DNA from: Phycisphaerae bacterium
Lineage (GTDB): Bacteria > Planctomycetota > Phycisphaerae > UBA1845 > Fen-1342
Direction: 5' to 3'
Length of the DNA: 64,000 nucleotides
Assembly (NCBI GenBank): GCA_028279405.1
Contig: JANQNU010000060.1
Coordinates: 1-64,000, forward strand
The notes below the pieces were generated by a model. The model saw only the letters and a list, made by a program, of their open reading frames with translations, ran no database searches and had not been told where the DNA came from. How positions within the stretch are numbered: the stretch's first letter is position 1; every line of letters starts with the position of its first letter. This document shows positions 43,213 through 53,498 of this stretch, piece after piece. Position numbers and translations under genes: made by a program.

Positions 43213-45687
43213 TCACTGCGATTTAGCGGAAGCTTCCATGCTGGCACCGCCCTGGATCCTGAGGTCGAGATCAAGACTGTCGTCGCCGTTCAGCGCGTCC
43301 GCGATCAGGCGGAGCAGTTCCGCACCGTTTGCGACGCCGCCCTTCGTTTTCACGCCGGTGATGCGTCCTTCGTCGTCACGCGTGAGCGCGATTTCGGCGT
43401 CATTGGGGCGCGCGGTTTTCTTGTCCGGCGTAATCTTCTTGTTGAACATGATGCAGCCGAGGGAGCCGGCGCCGCCCGCGCTGCACGGCTCGGGGAAACT
43501 GTCAGCGCAAGTGGCGCACGTCTTTACGCGCACGCGCGCCGCGACGACGACTTCAGCGGTGAGATTGAGACGATCTGCGTGTTTCCGATAGGCCGCCGCC
43601 CGTCGATCGAGTTTCTCCAATCGTGTTTGTTGTGCCGGCGTCAGATTGGCGAGGTTCTTCAGGAGTGCGGCGCGCTCCGCCTCTTCAGAAGGTAACAGCG
43701 GCTCGGGCACAGGTACGGGCTGATCATCGACGTGGTGCAGGGCGGCCACCATTGTCTTGATCGGAATCTGCTTCGGTCCCGGCGTCCGGGCCGCGACAGC
43801 GTCGCTGAACGCGCTCAGGTTGGTGGGCGGCGCCGTGAGCGGCTGGGCCCACGGTGGCACCAGGACCAAGAGGGTTCGGTCATTGGCGACGTGGAACTCG
43901 CAAGAGCGTCCGCCGACCGTGACGAAGTCGACGTTTCCTTCGAACCCGCAGCCGCGGACGGTGAGCACGGTGTGCTGATCGAGCCAGCCGTTGGCGGGGA
44001 GCACGTCGCACACACTGATTTCGGGCCGCGGGCGCGTATGGAAAACGCGCGTGAGGGCCTGGGTGTCGAGCGCAAGCTGCCGCAGGCTGCGCAGGCGCGA
44101 GGAGAGTTGCTGGTGCTGGAACTTTGAGGGCACCTTCCCGCCGTGCGCCAGACTGACATCATTTTCGATTTTTTCCCCTAGAGTGAACAGGTTCCGGTGA
44201 TCGTTGACAATCCAGTCGTAGGCTTTGTCCAGTGCCCGGGCGCGCTCCCAGCTCTCGACTTCGGAGAACCGCCGCGGCCCCGCCCAGCCGGACTCCACCG
44301 GCGACCAGCGCACGCCGCTGCGAAAGACAAGGTAGTCAAACGCCTCCGTGGGCTGCTTTCCCGACGCACAACAGGCGCCGTTCGATTCGTCGTCGGCGGA
44401 GGGCCTGCTCAGGTACGCGCGGTCGACCAGCAGGACCGCCATTGCCGGAAAGGTCTTGGATTGCAGGACGTTGCCCGGCTTGGCCTCGAACGTGGCTGGA
44501 TTGGCGAGCGCCACGAACTGCGGCTCAACGCGGAAGCCGAACGCTGTACTTCCGATGGTGTACGCCGACGCGACGGTGAGCGCAGTGGCGGTCTGCGCAT
44601 CCTGCTCGAGCTTGCGGGCGTAGTCGACGAAGACATTGGCTTGACTGCCAAATCCCAAGAACGCGAGTTGAAAGGCCAAGGCATAGAGCTGTCGGCGGCT
44701 GCTGACCAGGTCCAGGACCTGGGCGTCGATCGCGGGGAACACGCCCGCGACCTGGATCGGCGGGTCGGACTCCGGAAAGCGCTCGCTGAGGAATACCAAA
44801 TGGTCGTTCTCCTGCCGGGCCAGGTCGACCGTGACGGTGACATCCGCCTGGTAGCCGCGGCGCGTTTCCCAGCCCGGTTTGACCGAAACAATCACCGGGC
44901 AGAGAAAGAGCTCGTAGTCGTTGAGCTTGTTGGCGCCGGGAACGAGCGTCCAGCGAAGTAGCGACTGCGTCATGGCGTCACCGCTGGCGATCAGGAGTGC
45001 CTCCCGCGCGCTGATTTGAAACGGGCCCGATGGCATTGCCAGCCCGGGGCTGAGCGTGCGCCCGACGGCGTCCAGCGCATTTCGCTCCACGCCTGCGAAC
45101 GGCGGCGTCGTCTCCACGGGTTGCGTCGTGGCGGAGAATTCCGGCAACGCATCCGCGTCCGGGTCCTCCTGGTTCGCGACGACGTCCAGCATCCCGAGTG
45201 TCGCGGCGACGAGCGGGTTGTCCTGGACCGGGACCGGTGCCGCGCCGGGCGTCAGGCCCGGCAAGGGTGGAAGCGTCTGCGCGACCCCCGACAACATGTC
45301 ATGCTGAATCTTCGCCTTGCGCTTGGCTTCGCGCACCTCCGCGATGGAGCGGGCCCGGTTGAACTGCGCGACCGTTTCGAGCGCCTGCTCGATGTTCACG
45401 CGCAGGGCCACCTGCGTGTCGACCGCGACCGCATCCAGCGCGCGGACGCCGCCCTGAGGCTTGAACGCCTGCTCGAAGAAGTAATCGGCAGGCTTGTCGA
45501 GATTGAACTGAAAGCCTTCGTTCGGTCCTGCCAGAAACGGCGACGAGATACCGGCGAATCCATAGCGATCCACGCTACGAGCGACTTTGTCAAGCTCCAT
45601 TGCGGTCATCCGTCCGGGAGCGCAGCTGACAACGCTGCAACTGGCCAGCACGAAAAGAATGAGACATCGAAAATGACACGCGCGCAT
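43213..45687 (-). CDS. Large lipoprotein with IPT/TIG-like domain
   Basis: An 824-residue protein. ATG 45687 has AGGAGAG 7 bases upstream and starts a lipoprotein signal (LFVLASCSVVSC, lipidated Cys 22). Most of the chain (residues 30-520) is mixed helix and strand without a known domain. Around 570-640, ISVCDVLPANGWLDQHTVL and VTVGGRSCEF look like an IPT/TIG immunoglobulin-like fold. A cysteine-rich stretch (KTCATCADSFPEPC) follows near residue 750. The C-terminal 60 residues are acidic. It stands alone on the minus strand. Likely an envelope-attached protein; function not known. Confidence 0.75.
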   Translation of the reverse strand: MRACHFRCLILFVLASCSVVSCAPGRMTAMELDKVARSVDRYGFAGISSPFLAGPNEGFQFNLDKPADYFFEQAFKPQGGVRALDAVAVDTQVALRVNIEQALETVAQFNRARSIAEVREAKRKAKIQHDMLSGVAQTLPPLPGLTPGAAPVPVQDNPLVAATLGMLDVVANQEDPDADALPEFSATTQPVETTPPFAGVERNALDAVGRTLSPGLAMPSGPFQISAREALLIASGDAMTQSLLRWTLVPGANKLNDYELFLCPVIVSVKPGWETRRGYQADVTVTVDLARQENDHLVFLSERFPESDPPIQVAGVFPAIDAQVLDLVSSRRQLYALAFQLAFLGFGSQANVFVDYARKLEQDAQTATALTVASAYTIGSTAFGFRVEPQFVALANPATFEAKPGNVLQSKTFPAMAVLLVDRAYLSRPSADDESNGACCASGKQPTEAFDYLVFRSGVRWSPVESGWAGPRRFSEVESWERARALDKAYDWIVNDHRNLFTLGEKIENDVSLAHGGKVPSKFQHQQLSSRLRSLRQLALDTQALTRVFHTRPRPEISVCDVLPANGWLDQHTVLTVRGCGFEGNVDFVTVGGRSCEFHVANDRTLLVLVPPWAQPLTAPPTNLSAFSDAVAARTPGPKQIPIKTMVAALHHVDDQPVPVPEPLLPSEEAERAALLKNLANLTPAQQTRLEKLDRRAAAYRKHADRLNLTAEVVVAARVRVKTCATCADSFPEPCSAGGAGSLGCIMFNKKITPDKKTARPNDAEIALTRDDEGRITGVKTKGGVANGAELLRLIADALNGDDSLDLDLRIQGGASMEASAKSQ

Positions 45688-46475
45688 AATCGCTCTCCTG
45701 TGGAACGGCGATGTGTGTTTTGGAAAATGGAGCGAGATCGATGATCGCGGCTCCACACGCACATCACTTGCTAAACCATAGGCCAATCACAACTACATTT
45801 TTTGTAGACACGTGGCGGTGATCAACCATCTCCGATAATGCAGCCGAAAAGAGGCGGCGTGATTGCGCAAAAAAAAGACCTTGGATCAAGGGCCGCGCGA
45901 GTCGACGACGTACATCGACAAGATGGCATTCATCTGGAGCGGTCAAAAAAAGTAATATGACGACGTGAATTCGCCGGACGTGACGGGGACCGTGACCGTG
46001 TTATTACAAAAAGCGCGGCACGGTGATGCTCAGGTGATGAATCAGCTATTCAACTACGTATACGACGATTTGCGCTGCATGGCCGTGGGCGAAGAGCGGT
46101 GCGCAGCAGGTGATCGACGGGATAGCCCTGGTTCACGCCGCCTGTGCCCGCTTGCTTATGCACGATTCGCTTGATGCGGATAGCGGATCGTCCTGGCCTG
46201 TCTGGTCGTCTTGGCGTTGATTCTGGTTCAGCTGCCGGCCGTTTGCGGCGACAACACGCTCGCCGGATCGGCCATGAGCCGGATGTGGACGATCGCACGA
46301 TCTCAGCGACCTCGAAATCCGGCTTGGCCGGTCGGGGCGGATGACCCTGATTCTCTACTCTATTTTTACGGGTTGGTGCCTTCTCGGTTGTTTACGGGGT
46401 GAAGGCCCTGCGGTTCGCAGTCGGCTGGACGACCCGAATACACCCGACAAACCTGACTATCAAAAGGACACCGAC
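45688..46475. other. Intergenic region holding a broken sigma gene
   Basis: Outside the sigma remnant (45965-46180) there is an AT-rich stretch near 45770-45960 (with a CTACA/TGTAG hairpin around T6 near 45795) that could hold promoters for both neighbours. Near 46190-46260 the plus strand reads a hydrophobic stretch (VLACLVVLALILVQLPAV) without a start codon. No intact gene is seen. Confidence 0.5.
45965..46180 (+). pseudogene. ECF sigma factor N-terminal fragment, frameshifted
   Basis: The first frame (GTG at 45965) reads VTVLLQKARHGDAQVMNQLF followed by NYVYDDLRCMA, the region before sigma region 2. Similarity then moves to another frame: QQVIDGIALVHAACARLL, matching the family hallmark ALVHEAYLRL. 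A frameshift between about 46090 and 46110 breaks the gene, and region 4 is absent downstream. Confidence 0.65.
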
Positions 46476-49400
46476 ATGATTCGGAAAGGACATCCCTCTA
46501 CCTTCACACTGATGACATTGCTGGCCGGGCTGGCCGCATTCGTCGCTGCCGCGAAAGCCGAAACAATCACCTGGCAAGGAACCTCCAACAGCAGTTGGGG
46601 GAACGCCGCGAACTGGTCGCCGGCCCGGGTTCCCGGAAGCGGGGACGTGGCCGTTTTCCCGAGCGGCGTGACGAACAATTCGATCAACCTCAACGGCAAT
46701 CGCGTCGTCGGCGCGATCGACTTCGCCAACGGTGCGCCGAACTACACGATCAATGGCAACAACGCGCTGACCCTCGAATCCGGGACCGTGAACGTCAGCT
46801 CCGGCGGTGCCATCCACACGCTCAACTGTCCAGTCGTGCTGATGGCTTCCGACCGCTGGACGGTTTCCGGCGCGTCGCAGCTCATTGCCAATGGCGTCGT
46901 CAGCGAGAACGGCGGGAGCTTCGGCATCGACAAGCGTGGCAACGGCCGGCTGACGCTCAACGCCGAGAACACGCTCACCGGCTTGGTCGAGATCCGCGGC
47001 GGCGCGATCGAGGTAGGCACTAACCGCGCGTTGCAACACAACACCATCGAATTGACCGGGCCGGACCAACTGTTCTTCTCGGCGAACGCCCCGAACGGCG
47101 TGATCGGGAACTTGAGCGGCAGTGGCGACTACAACACCGGCACCACGGCGCTGACCCTCGGCGGCAACAACGAAGACGTAACCTATACGGGCGTACTGAG
47201 CGGCAGCCAGGACATGACGAAAGTCGGGACCGGGACCTGGATCCTGACCGGCGACAGCTCAAGCTATCGTCGTACCATCGACGTGTCGGAAGGAACACTG
47301 CAACTCGATGGATCGCTCGGGAGTCAGAGCCAAGACAGAATCTGGGTGAGCCCGGGTGGCACACTTTCCGGCGTCGGCACGGTTGCAAACATCAAACTGG
47401 AAGGCGGCACGATTTCGCCCGGTAGCCCACTGGGCACGCTGAACACCATTTTTGATTTTGAGTTTGCTTTCACAGGTCTTTTTCAAGGCGAAACCGTTCT
47501 ATTCGAACTGGGCGGTACGACGCAGGGCGTCGACTACGATTCCTTCTACGCCGGGGAAATCTTCGCTGCCGCGCAAGCCCGGATCGTGATTCGCTACGTG
47601 AATGGATTTACGGCTTCACCAGGCGACGAGTTCGTCATTGCCGAGGCCGGTAGCGTGGTCTTCCACGAAGGGGAGGTCGAGTTTCCCGACGATCAAGGCT
47701 GGTACCTCATTCAGCAGAATCAAGGCGATGTGCACCGCCTCATCTTGCGCGTCTGCAACGAACTCGGTGTCGACTGCAACAGCAACGGCATCCCGGACCT
47801 GTGCGAACTGGACCAGGACGGCGACGGTGTCCCGGACGATTGTGATCTTTGCCCCGGGAGCGACGACACCCTCGACGACGACGGCGACGGTGTCCCGAAT
47901 GATTGCGATAGCTGCCAAGGCGACGACGCCAGCGGCGACAGCGATAACGACGGCATCTGCGATTCGGACGACATCTGCCCCGGCTCAGACGACGCCGGTC
48001 CTGACGGCGACGGCGACGGCGTTCCCGACGCTTGCGACTTTTGCGCCACCACCGAAACCGGCGACATCGACGGCGACCGCGACATCGACTTCGACGACTT
48101 GGCCGGATTCGACGCTTGCCTGACCGGGCCCGGCGTGCTCGCCAACGGCGCCTGCAACTGCTTCGACGCCGACGGCGACGGCGCGGTCACACTCGCCGAC
48201 TACGCCATCATTCAGGCGGCTGCGAGCGGCAGCGGCGTCATCGCGGAAGGCCCCGGCGAAATCAACATCGAAAACATGATTAACGGCGTCAGCGATTGGG
48301 GCTTCGCCATCCTCGGTCAGAACGGAGACGACTTCGCCGGCTACTCCGTCGCGATGATTGACGATCTCAACGGCGACGGCCTGAGCGAGATGCTCATCGG
48401 CGCTCCTTCCTGGGGCGGCGGTCAGCGCCGTCGAGCGGGTCGCGCCTACGTCGTCTACGGCCGCACCGACCTGCAAAACGTCGTGCTTTCTGATATCGCA
48501 GCAGGCATCGGCGGGTTCGCGCTCGAGGGCGAGTTCGGTCGCTTCGATCACGATTTTGCGATTGCGGAGATCGGAGAAGAATGGGTCAACGATGAGGGCC
48601 CCGACGGCGAAGGCGCCGGATTCGCCGTGGCATCGGCCGGCGACGTTAACGGCGACGGCCGCGCCGACATGCTGATCTCGGCACCATACGCCCCCGTCAA
48701 CGGCAACGAGCCCTGGGGTGGTCGCACGTATGTCGTATTCGGAAGTGACGACCTCGCCAGCCCGGCCCCGCTCGACCTGGGCGCCATCACCGCACCGGGT
48801 GCCGGCGGCGGCTTCTTTATCGAGGGTGTGCGCGGACGCTGCCTGCTCGACACCCCATGCGCCAATGCCCGCGGTGCCAGCAGCAGCGGCGACCTCGCCG
48901 GCTGGTCAGTCAGCGGCGCACGTGACGTCAACGGTGACGGCCTCGCCGATGTTGTCATCGGTGCTCCCCTCCGTGTCCAGAACGATCGCGGTTCGGGCTA
49001 CGTCGTCTGGGGTACTGCGGATACCGCGACCATCTCTCTCGCAGATGTGGAGGAAGACCCGGCGCTCGGTTTTAGACTCAGTAGCTCCACCGATCCCACG
49101 CGGCACGACCGGTTTGGGCACCGCGTTTCAGCGCTCGGCGACTTCACGGGTGACGGATTGGCCGACGTGCTCGTCCAGGCTTGGGCGCTCGGGCAGTTTC
49201 CTGCGTTCCTCACGCACGGTCGCGCCAATGGGTCCCCAGTCGACCTGACCACGGCGACGCCAGACCTCACGGTACTCGATCCCGGGTTCCGCGAGGAGCC
49301 CCAGAGCGGGGGTCTGATACTGGGCCGGCCATTCGCCGGAACTCCCGCGCAATGCGCAGGCGACTTCAACGGCGACGGTCGCGTGGACTGGGTCGCATCC

Positions 49401-52154
49401 GTTGTCAACATTCAGGAACAGCCCAGCGTCGTCCGCAACGAAGTCTACGTAATCTTCGGTAGCGCTGATGACGTCGGTACCACCATCGATCTCGATGATC
49501 GTTTCGGTATCTACAACGACACGTTCGCGACGCCGGATCGTGGCGTCAAGATCGTGTTGTCGGACTTCGACACCGTCGAAGAGTGGCGTTGGGAGATCAG
49601 CTCGGTCGGCGACGTCAACGCCGACGGCTTCGACGATCTCGTCATCGGTATGGGCAATCGTACCGCCGTCGTGTTCGGTCGGCCGGATTCGGTCGTCCTC
49701 GATTCCGCTACGGCGCTCGACGGCCAGCAGGGATTGCTCATCAGCGGGTCCGAGCCAGACGATCAGCACGGCTGGTCGGTAACGGCTGCGGGCGACATCA
49801 ATGGCGACGGCATCAACGACATCCTGATGGGGGCACCGCTGGATGATACCATCGACGTCGACGCCGGCGGCGCCTACCTGGTCTACGGCACCGACTTCAA
49901 CGGCGCCATCACCCACCACGGCACCGACGCGCCGGACGTGATCACTGGAACAGCCGGTGCCGACAACATCGTCGGCGGTCGCGGCAGCGATATCGTGACC
50001 ACCGACGGCGGCGCGGACACCGTCTACCTCGGCGCCGGCGATGATACCGTGATCCTGACCGATACCGACTTCCACCGCCTGCGAGGCGGCCCCGGTCTCG
50101 ATACGATTCGCATCTCCGACAGCGCGACGCTCGACCTCGAGGCCCTGCGCGGCCGTATCGAAGGCTTCGAGCAGATCCAGCTGCTGAGTGGCGGCGCCGA
50201 CATCGTGTCGATCCGCACGATCGATGTCCTCAACATGAACGCAACGAGCAACGACCTGACGATCACGGGCGCCGGCGCGCTCATCGCGCTCGGCGATAAC
50301 TGGGTCCGCGACCTTGGCTTCGCAACCGGCGGTAGTACCCTCATCAAGTTCACCGACGGCCGCGCCGAGCTGTACGTCGACGAACAGATCTCGTTGCGAT
50401 TCTCGCCGACGGTCACAACGACGGCAGTCAGCGTCGCCGAGAACAGCCCCGTGGACACCTCGGTCGGAATGATCGGGGCCGTCGATCCGGACGGCGGCAC
50501 GGTCGTCAGCTTTGCGATTGTCGGTGGCGATGGCCAGGGAACGTTTGCGATCGACGCCGACACCGGCGAACTCACCGTGATCGGTGCGATCGACTTCGAA
50601 ACGCATCCGACCTACACGCTCCAGATCGCCGTTACCGACAACAGCGGCGACATCGGCACACGCACGGTCTCCGTCAACGTCATCGGCGTCAATGAGGCGC
50701 CGGTCTGGACGGTCCAGGATTTCGTTGCCACGCTTGCTGAGCACGCTCCGACCGGTACATCGGTGGGTACATTCACCGCGGTCGATCCGGACGTCGGCGA
50801 CTCGGTGACCTACTTCATCGACGTCGAGGACGCGTCGTTGACGTCGCCGGCGCTGCTGGGCGCGTTCGCGATCGATGCGACCACCGGCGAGCTGACCGTC
50901 GCCGACGGTACGCTGCTGGATCGCGAAGCGAGTGAGATGCAGCAGTTGCTGGTCTACGCCCAGGATACCGAAGACCTGCGATCGGTTCCGAGCCTGGTCT
51001 CGATCACGCTCGACGACGTGCAGATGTGGCAAATCTCGCTCTCGTCCGCGTTCGTCACGACCGGCGCGAGCATGTGGGATACGGATGGCGCTGTCCTTCC
51101 TTCCACGCTGATGTTCGAGCAGCGCATCGACGGCTCCGATAGCGGCGCGCAAAACGCAGAGTTTCTCGGTGTCGACGTCTCGGTCGACGTCGAGGGCGCG
51201 CTCGAGTACTCCGCGGCGATTACAACCGGCCCCGGTAGCGTCGACGCGAATGTTCCTTTCGAGGCAGAGCTGTCGATCGACGACGAGATCGCGCTCGGGC
51301 AGCCGTTCATGATCGACTTCGACGTGTCGAACCTTGGTGATCCGACGCTCTCGGGCACGACGCCGAACGTTGATATGGACCTTCTGCTCGAGCTCGACGA
51401 ATTCGAAGTGTTGACAAGCTTCCGCAACTTCGGACCGTGGAGCGGCAGCAACAACGGTGAAGAGTACCTCGTGTCGGGCTTTCAGGATTCCTGGGAGGCG
51501 ACGGTTCAACCAGACGGCTCGCTTTCGACCGGTTCCTTCCGTACGACCCTGCTTCGGCTGGGCCAGCTCGACTGGGACTCCTACCTGCTCACGTTCCTGG
51601 AGCTTGCTGATCTGCCGGCCAACGAAGGCACGTTCGACGTTACCAGTATCCCCGGTTTCAACGTTGAGGTGCAGTACATTCTCTGGACGATGACGATCAC
51701 GGGCGCCTTGCACCTCGACCAGGAGCTGAGTCTGGATGTCGACGGTTATCAGGCAACGATCGTCTTCGAGAACGGCGACTCGCAGCCGCTTACCGTGGAC
51801 GGTGCGACGCAAGTCACGCTGCCGACGGATGCCGATACCAACGATGACGGTCGCGTCGATTTCGAAGTGCACATCGACGTTGATACGACCTTCTCGAACT
51901 ACAGCGACTATGTGGGCACGCTGACGCCCAGGTCAACGAAGGGCTACCTGCACATGACTGGCTTCTCGACCGACGTCCCCGGCCCGCCACAAGAAGCTGA
52001 GATCGGACCGGTGATCGATATCGAGGTCCCGGTCGATATCGGCGACGACGATGCCGGCGTGCCGACGCCCTGGCCCTCCGGCGAGACCGGACAGTTCCCG
52101 CTCGGCGGCTTCAACACCGTCGTGATGACCGGCTCGATCGACTTGATGAACTGA
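46476..52154 (+). CDS. Giant mosaic surface protein: autotransporter-type strands, FG-GAP, RTX-like, cadherin
   Basis: A 1892-residue protein. ATG 46476 (AAAAGGA 7 bases upstream) opens a signal peptide (MTLLAGLAAFVAAAKA). Order: autotransporter-associated beta-strand repeats (about 30-360; GNGRLTLNAENTLTG, VGTGTWILTG); calcium-rich TSP3-type loops (about 428-530; DQDGDGVPDDCDLCPG); a dockerin-like segment (530-590); FG-GAP integrin-like repeats (600-1145; AGDVNGDGRADMLISAP); a short RTX-like segment (about 1148-1195; GGRGSDIVTTDGGADTVYLG); two cadherin-type domains (about 1310-1510; VDPDGGTVVSFAIVGGDGQG); and about 380 C-terminal beta-rich residues without a known match. No hydrolase motif is seen. 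It is probably a calcium-stabilised adhesin or cell-cell contact protein. It is followed 69 bases later by a dockerin-type protein, perhaps its partner. Confidence 0.88.
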   Translation: MIRKGHPSTFTLMTLLAGLAAFVAAAKAETITWQGTSNSSWGNAANWSPARVPGSGDVAVFPSGVTNNSINLNGNRVVGAIDFANGAPNYTINGNNALTLESGTVNVSSGGAIHTLNCPVVLMASDRWTVSGASQLIANGVVSENGGSFGIDKRGNGRLTLNAENTLTGLVEIRGGAIEVGTNRALQHNTIELTGPDQLFFSANAPNGVIGNLSGSGDYNTGTTALTLGGNNEDVTYTGVLSGSQDMTKVGTGTWILTGDSSSYRRTIDVSEGTLQLDGSLGSQSQDRIWVSPGGTLSGVGTVANIKLEGGTISPGSPLGTLNTIFDFEFAFTGLFQGETVLFELGGTTQGVDYDSFYAGEIFAAAQARIVIRYVNGFTASPGDEFVIAEAGSVVFHEGEVEFPDDQGWYLIQQNQGDVHRLILRVCNELGVDCNSNGIPDLCELDQDGDGVPDDCDLCPGSDDTLDDDGDGVPNDCDSCQGDDASGDSDNDGICDSDDICPGSDDAGPDGDGDGVPDACDFCATTETGDIDGDRDIDFDDLAGFDACLTGPGVLANGACNCFDADGDGAVTLADYAIIQAAASGSGVIAEGPGEINIENMINGVSDWGFAILGQNGDDFAGYSVAMIDDLNGDGLSEMLIGAPSWGGGQRRRAGRAYVVYGRTDLQNVVLSDIAAGIGGFALEGEFGRFDHDFAIAEIGEEWVNDEGPDGEGAGFAVASAGDVNGDGRADMLISAPYAPVNGNEPWGGRTYVVFGSDDLASPAPLDLGAITAPGAGGGFFIEGVRGRCLLDTPCANARGASSSGDLAGWSVSGARDVNGDGLADVVIGAPLRVQNDRGSGYVVWGTADTATISLADVEEDPALGFRLSSSTDPTRHDRFGHRVSALGDFTGDGLADVLVQAWALGQFPAFLTHGRANGSPVDLTTATPDLTVLDPGFREEPQSGGLILGRPFAGTPAQCAGDFNGDGRVDWVASVVNIQEQPSVVRNEVYVIFGSADDVGTTIDLDDRFGIYNDTFATPDRGVKIVLSDFDTVEEWRWEISSVGDVNADGFDDLVIGMGNRTAVVFGRPDSVVLDSATALDGQQGLLISGSEPDDQHGWSVTAAGDINGDGINDILMGAPLDDTIDVDAGGAYLVYGTDFNGAITHHGTDAPDVITGTAGADNIVGGRGSDIVTTDGGADTVYLGAGDDTVILTDTDFHRLRGGPGLDTIRISDSATLDLEALRGRIEGFEQIQLLSGGADIVSIRTIDVLNMNATSNDLTITGAGALIALGDNWVRDLGFATGGSTLIKFTDGRAELYVDEQISLRFSPTVTTTAVSVAENSPVDTSVGMIGAVDPDGGTVVSFAIVGGDGQGTFAIDADTGELTVIGAIDFETHPTYTLQIAVTDNSGDIGTRTVSVNVIGVNEAPVWTVQDFVATLAEHAPTGTSVGTFTAVDPDVGDSVTYFIDVEDASLTSPALLGAFAIDATTGELTVADGTLLDREASEMQQLLVYAQDTEDLRSVPSLVSITLDDVQMWQISLSSAFVTTGASMWDTDGAVLPSTLMFEQRIDGSDSGAQNAEFLGVDVSVDVEGALEYSAAITTGPGSVDANVPFEAELSIDDEIALGQPFMIDFDVSNLGDPTLSGTTPNVDMDLLLELDEFEVLTSFRNFGPWSGSNNGEEYLVSGFQDSWEATVQPDGSLSTGSFRTTLLRLGQLDWDSYLLTFLELADLPANEGTFDVTSIPGFNVEVQYILWTMTITGALHLDQELSLDVDGYQATIVFENGDSQPLTVDGATQVTLPTDADTNDDGRVDFEVHIDVDTTFSNYSDYVGTLTPRSTKGYLHMTGFSTDVPGPPQEAEIGPVIDIEVPVDIGDDDAGVPTPWPSGETGQFPLGGFNTVVMTGSIDLMN

Positions 52155-52223
52155 CAAATCTGAACCCAACCGCGACCGGCGGCTTGCCGCTGCCGGTCGC
52201 CTTCTCCGAAAGGAACGGACATC

Positions 52224-53066
52224 ATGAAACGCAACACTCTCATCCCCAGCGTCTTGATACTGGCCAGCGCGGCCGTGGCGTGTGCCCAAACCGTAACGGT
52301 TTCGCTTGAATCGCCGCAACGCGGTCAGACCGTGGAACCGGCGAGCGTCATCGAGTGGGAAATCACCGTGTCGGTCTCGACAGGTGACAACGAAGGACTG
52401 GCGCTGTTTCACACCGATCTGGTTCAGTCGCCGAACAATCCCGCGACGCTCGATTTGTCACCGGCTGGCGGCGTACCCGCGGAATTGGCGAACTTTGCCC
52501 GTCCGCTCGGGATCTCGAACCCGGGCCCGAATGGCACGGACGGCTATGTCGGGCTCGTGCAGGGCTCGGACGGCGCGCGCAATCTGGTACAGATCGGCGG
52601 CGGTCAGAACAGTTTCGGTCAGGCTATGCCGGTCGGCACAGGTGTCGGCGAGAGCGCCGAGGTCGTCACCGGCGTCGGACATGCTGCCCCCGTGACCATT
52701 GCGAGCGGCACGTTCGTCGTGCCGAGCACGGCCGGCACGTATACCTTCACGCTTGAGAACGTCCAGGCCAACGTCCTGACTGCGATTGGTGCTGTCGATG
52801 CGGTTTCGCGTGCAGCGTCGGCGACGCTCGTTGACGCCGAGCCGTTGACGTTCGAGGTGCAGACGGAAGCGGTACCGGGCGACATGAACTGCGACGGCGC
52901 GGTCTCGGTCGGCGATATAAACCCGTTCGTGCTGGCCTTGACCAACCCGACGGGCTACGCCGACCAGTTCCCGGATTGCAACCTGCTCAATGGCGACTGC
53001 ACCGAAGACGGGACGTTGACGGTGGGCGACATCAATTGCTTCGTCGAGCTGGTAACGAACGGCTAG
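52224..53066 (+). CDS. Secreted protein with dockerin-type C-terminus
   Basis: A 280-residue protein with an AAAGGA ribosome site and a signal peptide ending ACAQ (about residue 22). Residues 23-205 form a beta-rich module (TVTVSLESPQRGQTVEPASV and the later GTFVVPSTAGTYTFTLENVQ) common in planctomycete secreted proteins. The C-terminal 65 residues have paired calcium-type loops (PGDMNCDGAVSVGDINPFV and NGDCTEDGTLTVGDINCFV) as in dockerin type I. Its final codons (ELVTNG) and stop are the left edge of the duplicated kinase block, and a copy of them is stranded at 1787. It follows the 1892-residue surface protein and could dock to it or to the same scaffold. Confidence 0.85.
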   Translation: MKRNTLIPSVLILASAAVACAQTVTVSLESPQRGQTVEPASVIEWEITVSVSTGDNEGLALFHTDLVQSPNNPATLDLSPAGGVPAELANFARPLGISNPGPNGTDGYVGLVQGSDGARNLVQIGGGQNSFGQAMPVGTGVGESAEVVTGVGHAAPVTIASGTFVVPSTAGTYTFTLENVQANVLTAIGAVDAVSRAASATLVDAEPLTFEVQTEAVPGDMNCDGAVSVGDINPFVLALTNPTGYADQFPDCNLLNGDCTEDGTLTVGDINCFVELVTNG

Positions 53067-53139
53067 CGATGAATCACATTCCTCTGTAGGCCGCGCCTGA
53101 TTGCATCGGGGTGTCTCCTGTCAGGCGTGGGTGCTCCGA

Positions 53140-53174
53140 GACGGGGCCGGGAGCAGTGCTCGCTCCCGCCCCGT
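53140..53174 (+). terminator. GC-rich hairpin after the dockerin gene, copy B
   Basis: GACGGGGC, bulged C, GGGAGC pairs with GCTCCCG/CCCCGT; TGCTATTGTT follows. It is preceded at 53091-53130 by a stem (CCGCGCCTGA / TCAGGCGTGG) in which one A-T pair of copy A has become G-U. Here it follows the dockerin stop by 74 bases and is a plausible terminator. Confidence 0.6.
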
Positions 53175-53448
53175 TGCTATTGTTCGCGTCCGTCGTACGC
53201 CGAGCGTGTCGTCTCCGCGCGCCAGTTCCCCGCCCCCGATCATCCGCGATCGCCGCATTGAGTCCAAGCTTGCAGCCGCGCCATCACGTCGAACCCCGTC
53301 CCACGCCCACGATATTGCTAAAAAAAACGGCATTCTCCCACGAGCCTTAGTCCGAAGGACGATCTGAGCGCCCTAATCCACGGTCGTGCCGAGCGTCGCG
53401 ACTCGGTAGATTCGGCGGGGTGTTGTTCGGGAAGGGGGTGCGATCGCT

Positions 53449-53454
53449 TACAAT
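53449..53454 (+). promoter_or_regulatory. Candidate -10 element of kinase copy B
   Basis: TACAAT in the same conserved block as in copy A (TTGTTCGGGAAG, then CTTACAAT), 45 bases before the GTG start. Supported by conservation between the copies only. Confidence 0.35.
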
Positions 53455-53498
53455 GATAATCGTCTAGTTCGCTCCGAGCTGCGTGACGAGGATCCAGC

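Noticed and set aside
46190-46402. Hydrophobic plus-strand reading resembling a signal peptide
   Set aside because: No start codon before the hydrophobic stretch (a TAG lies three codons upstream) and no continuation into a domain.
49128-51872. 914-codon antisense open frame in the mosaic surface protein gene
   Set aside because: Caused by the GC-rich Asp/Gly codons of the opposite strand; the Arg/Asp/Val-rich translation has no recognisable fold.
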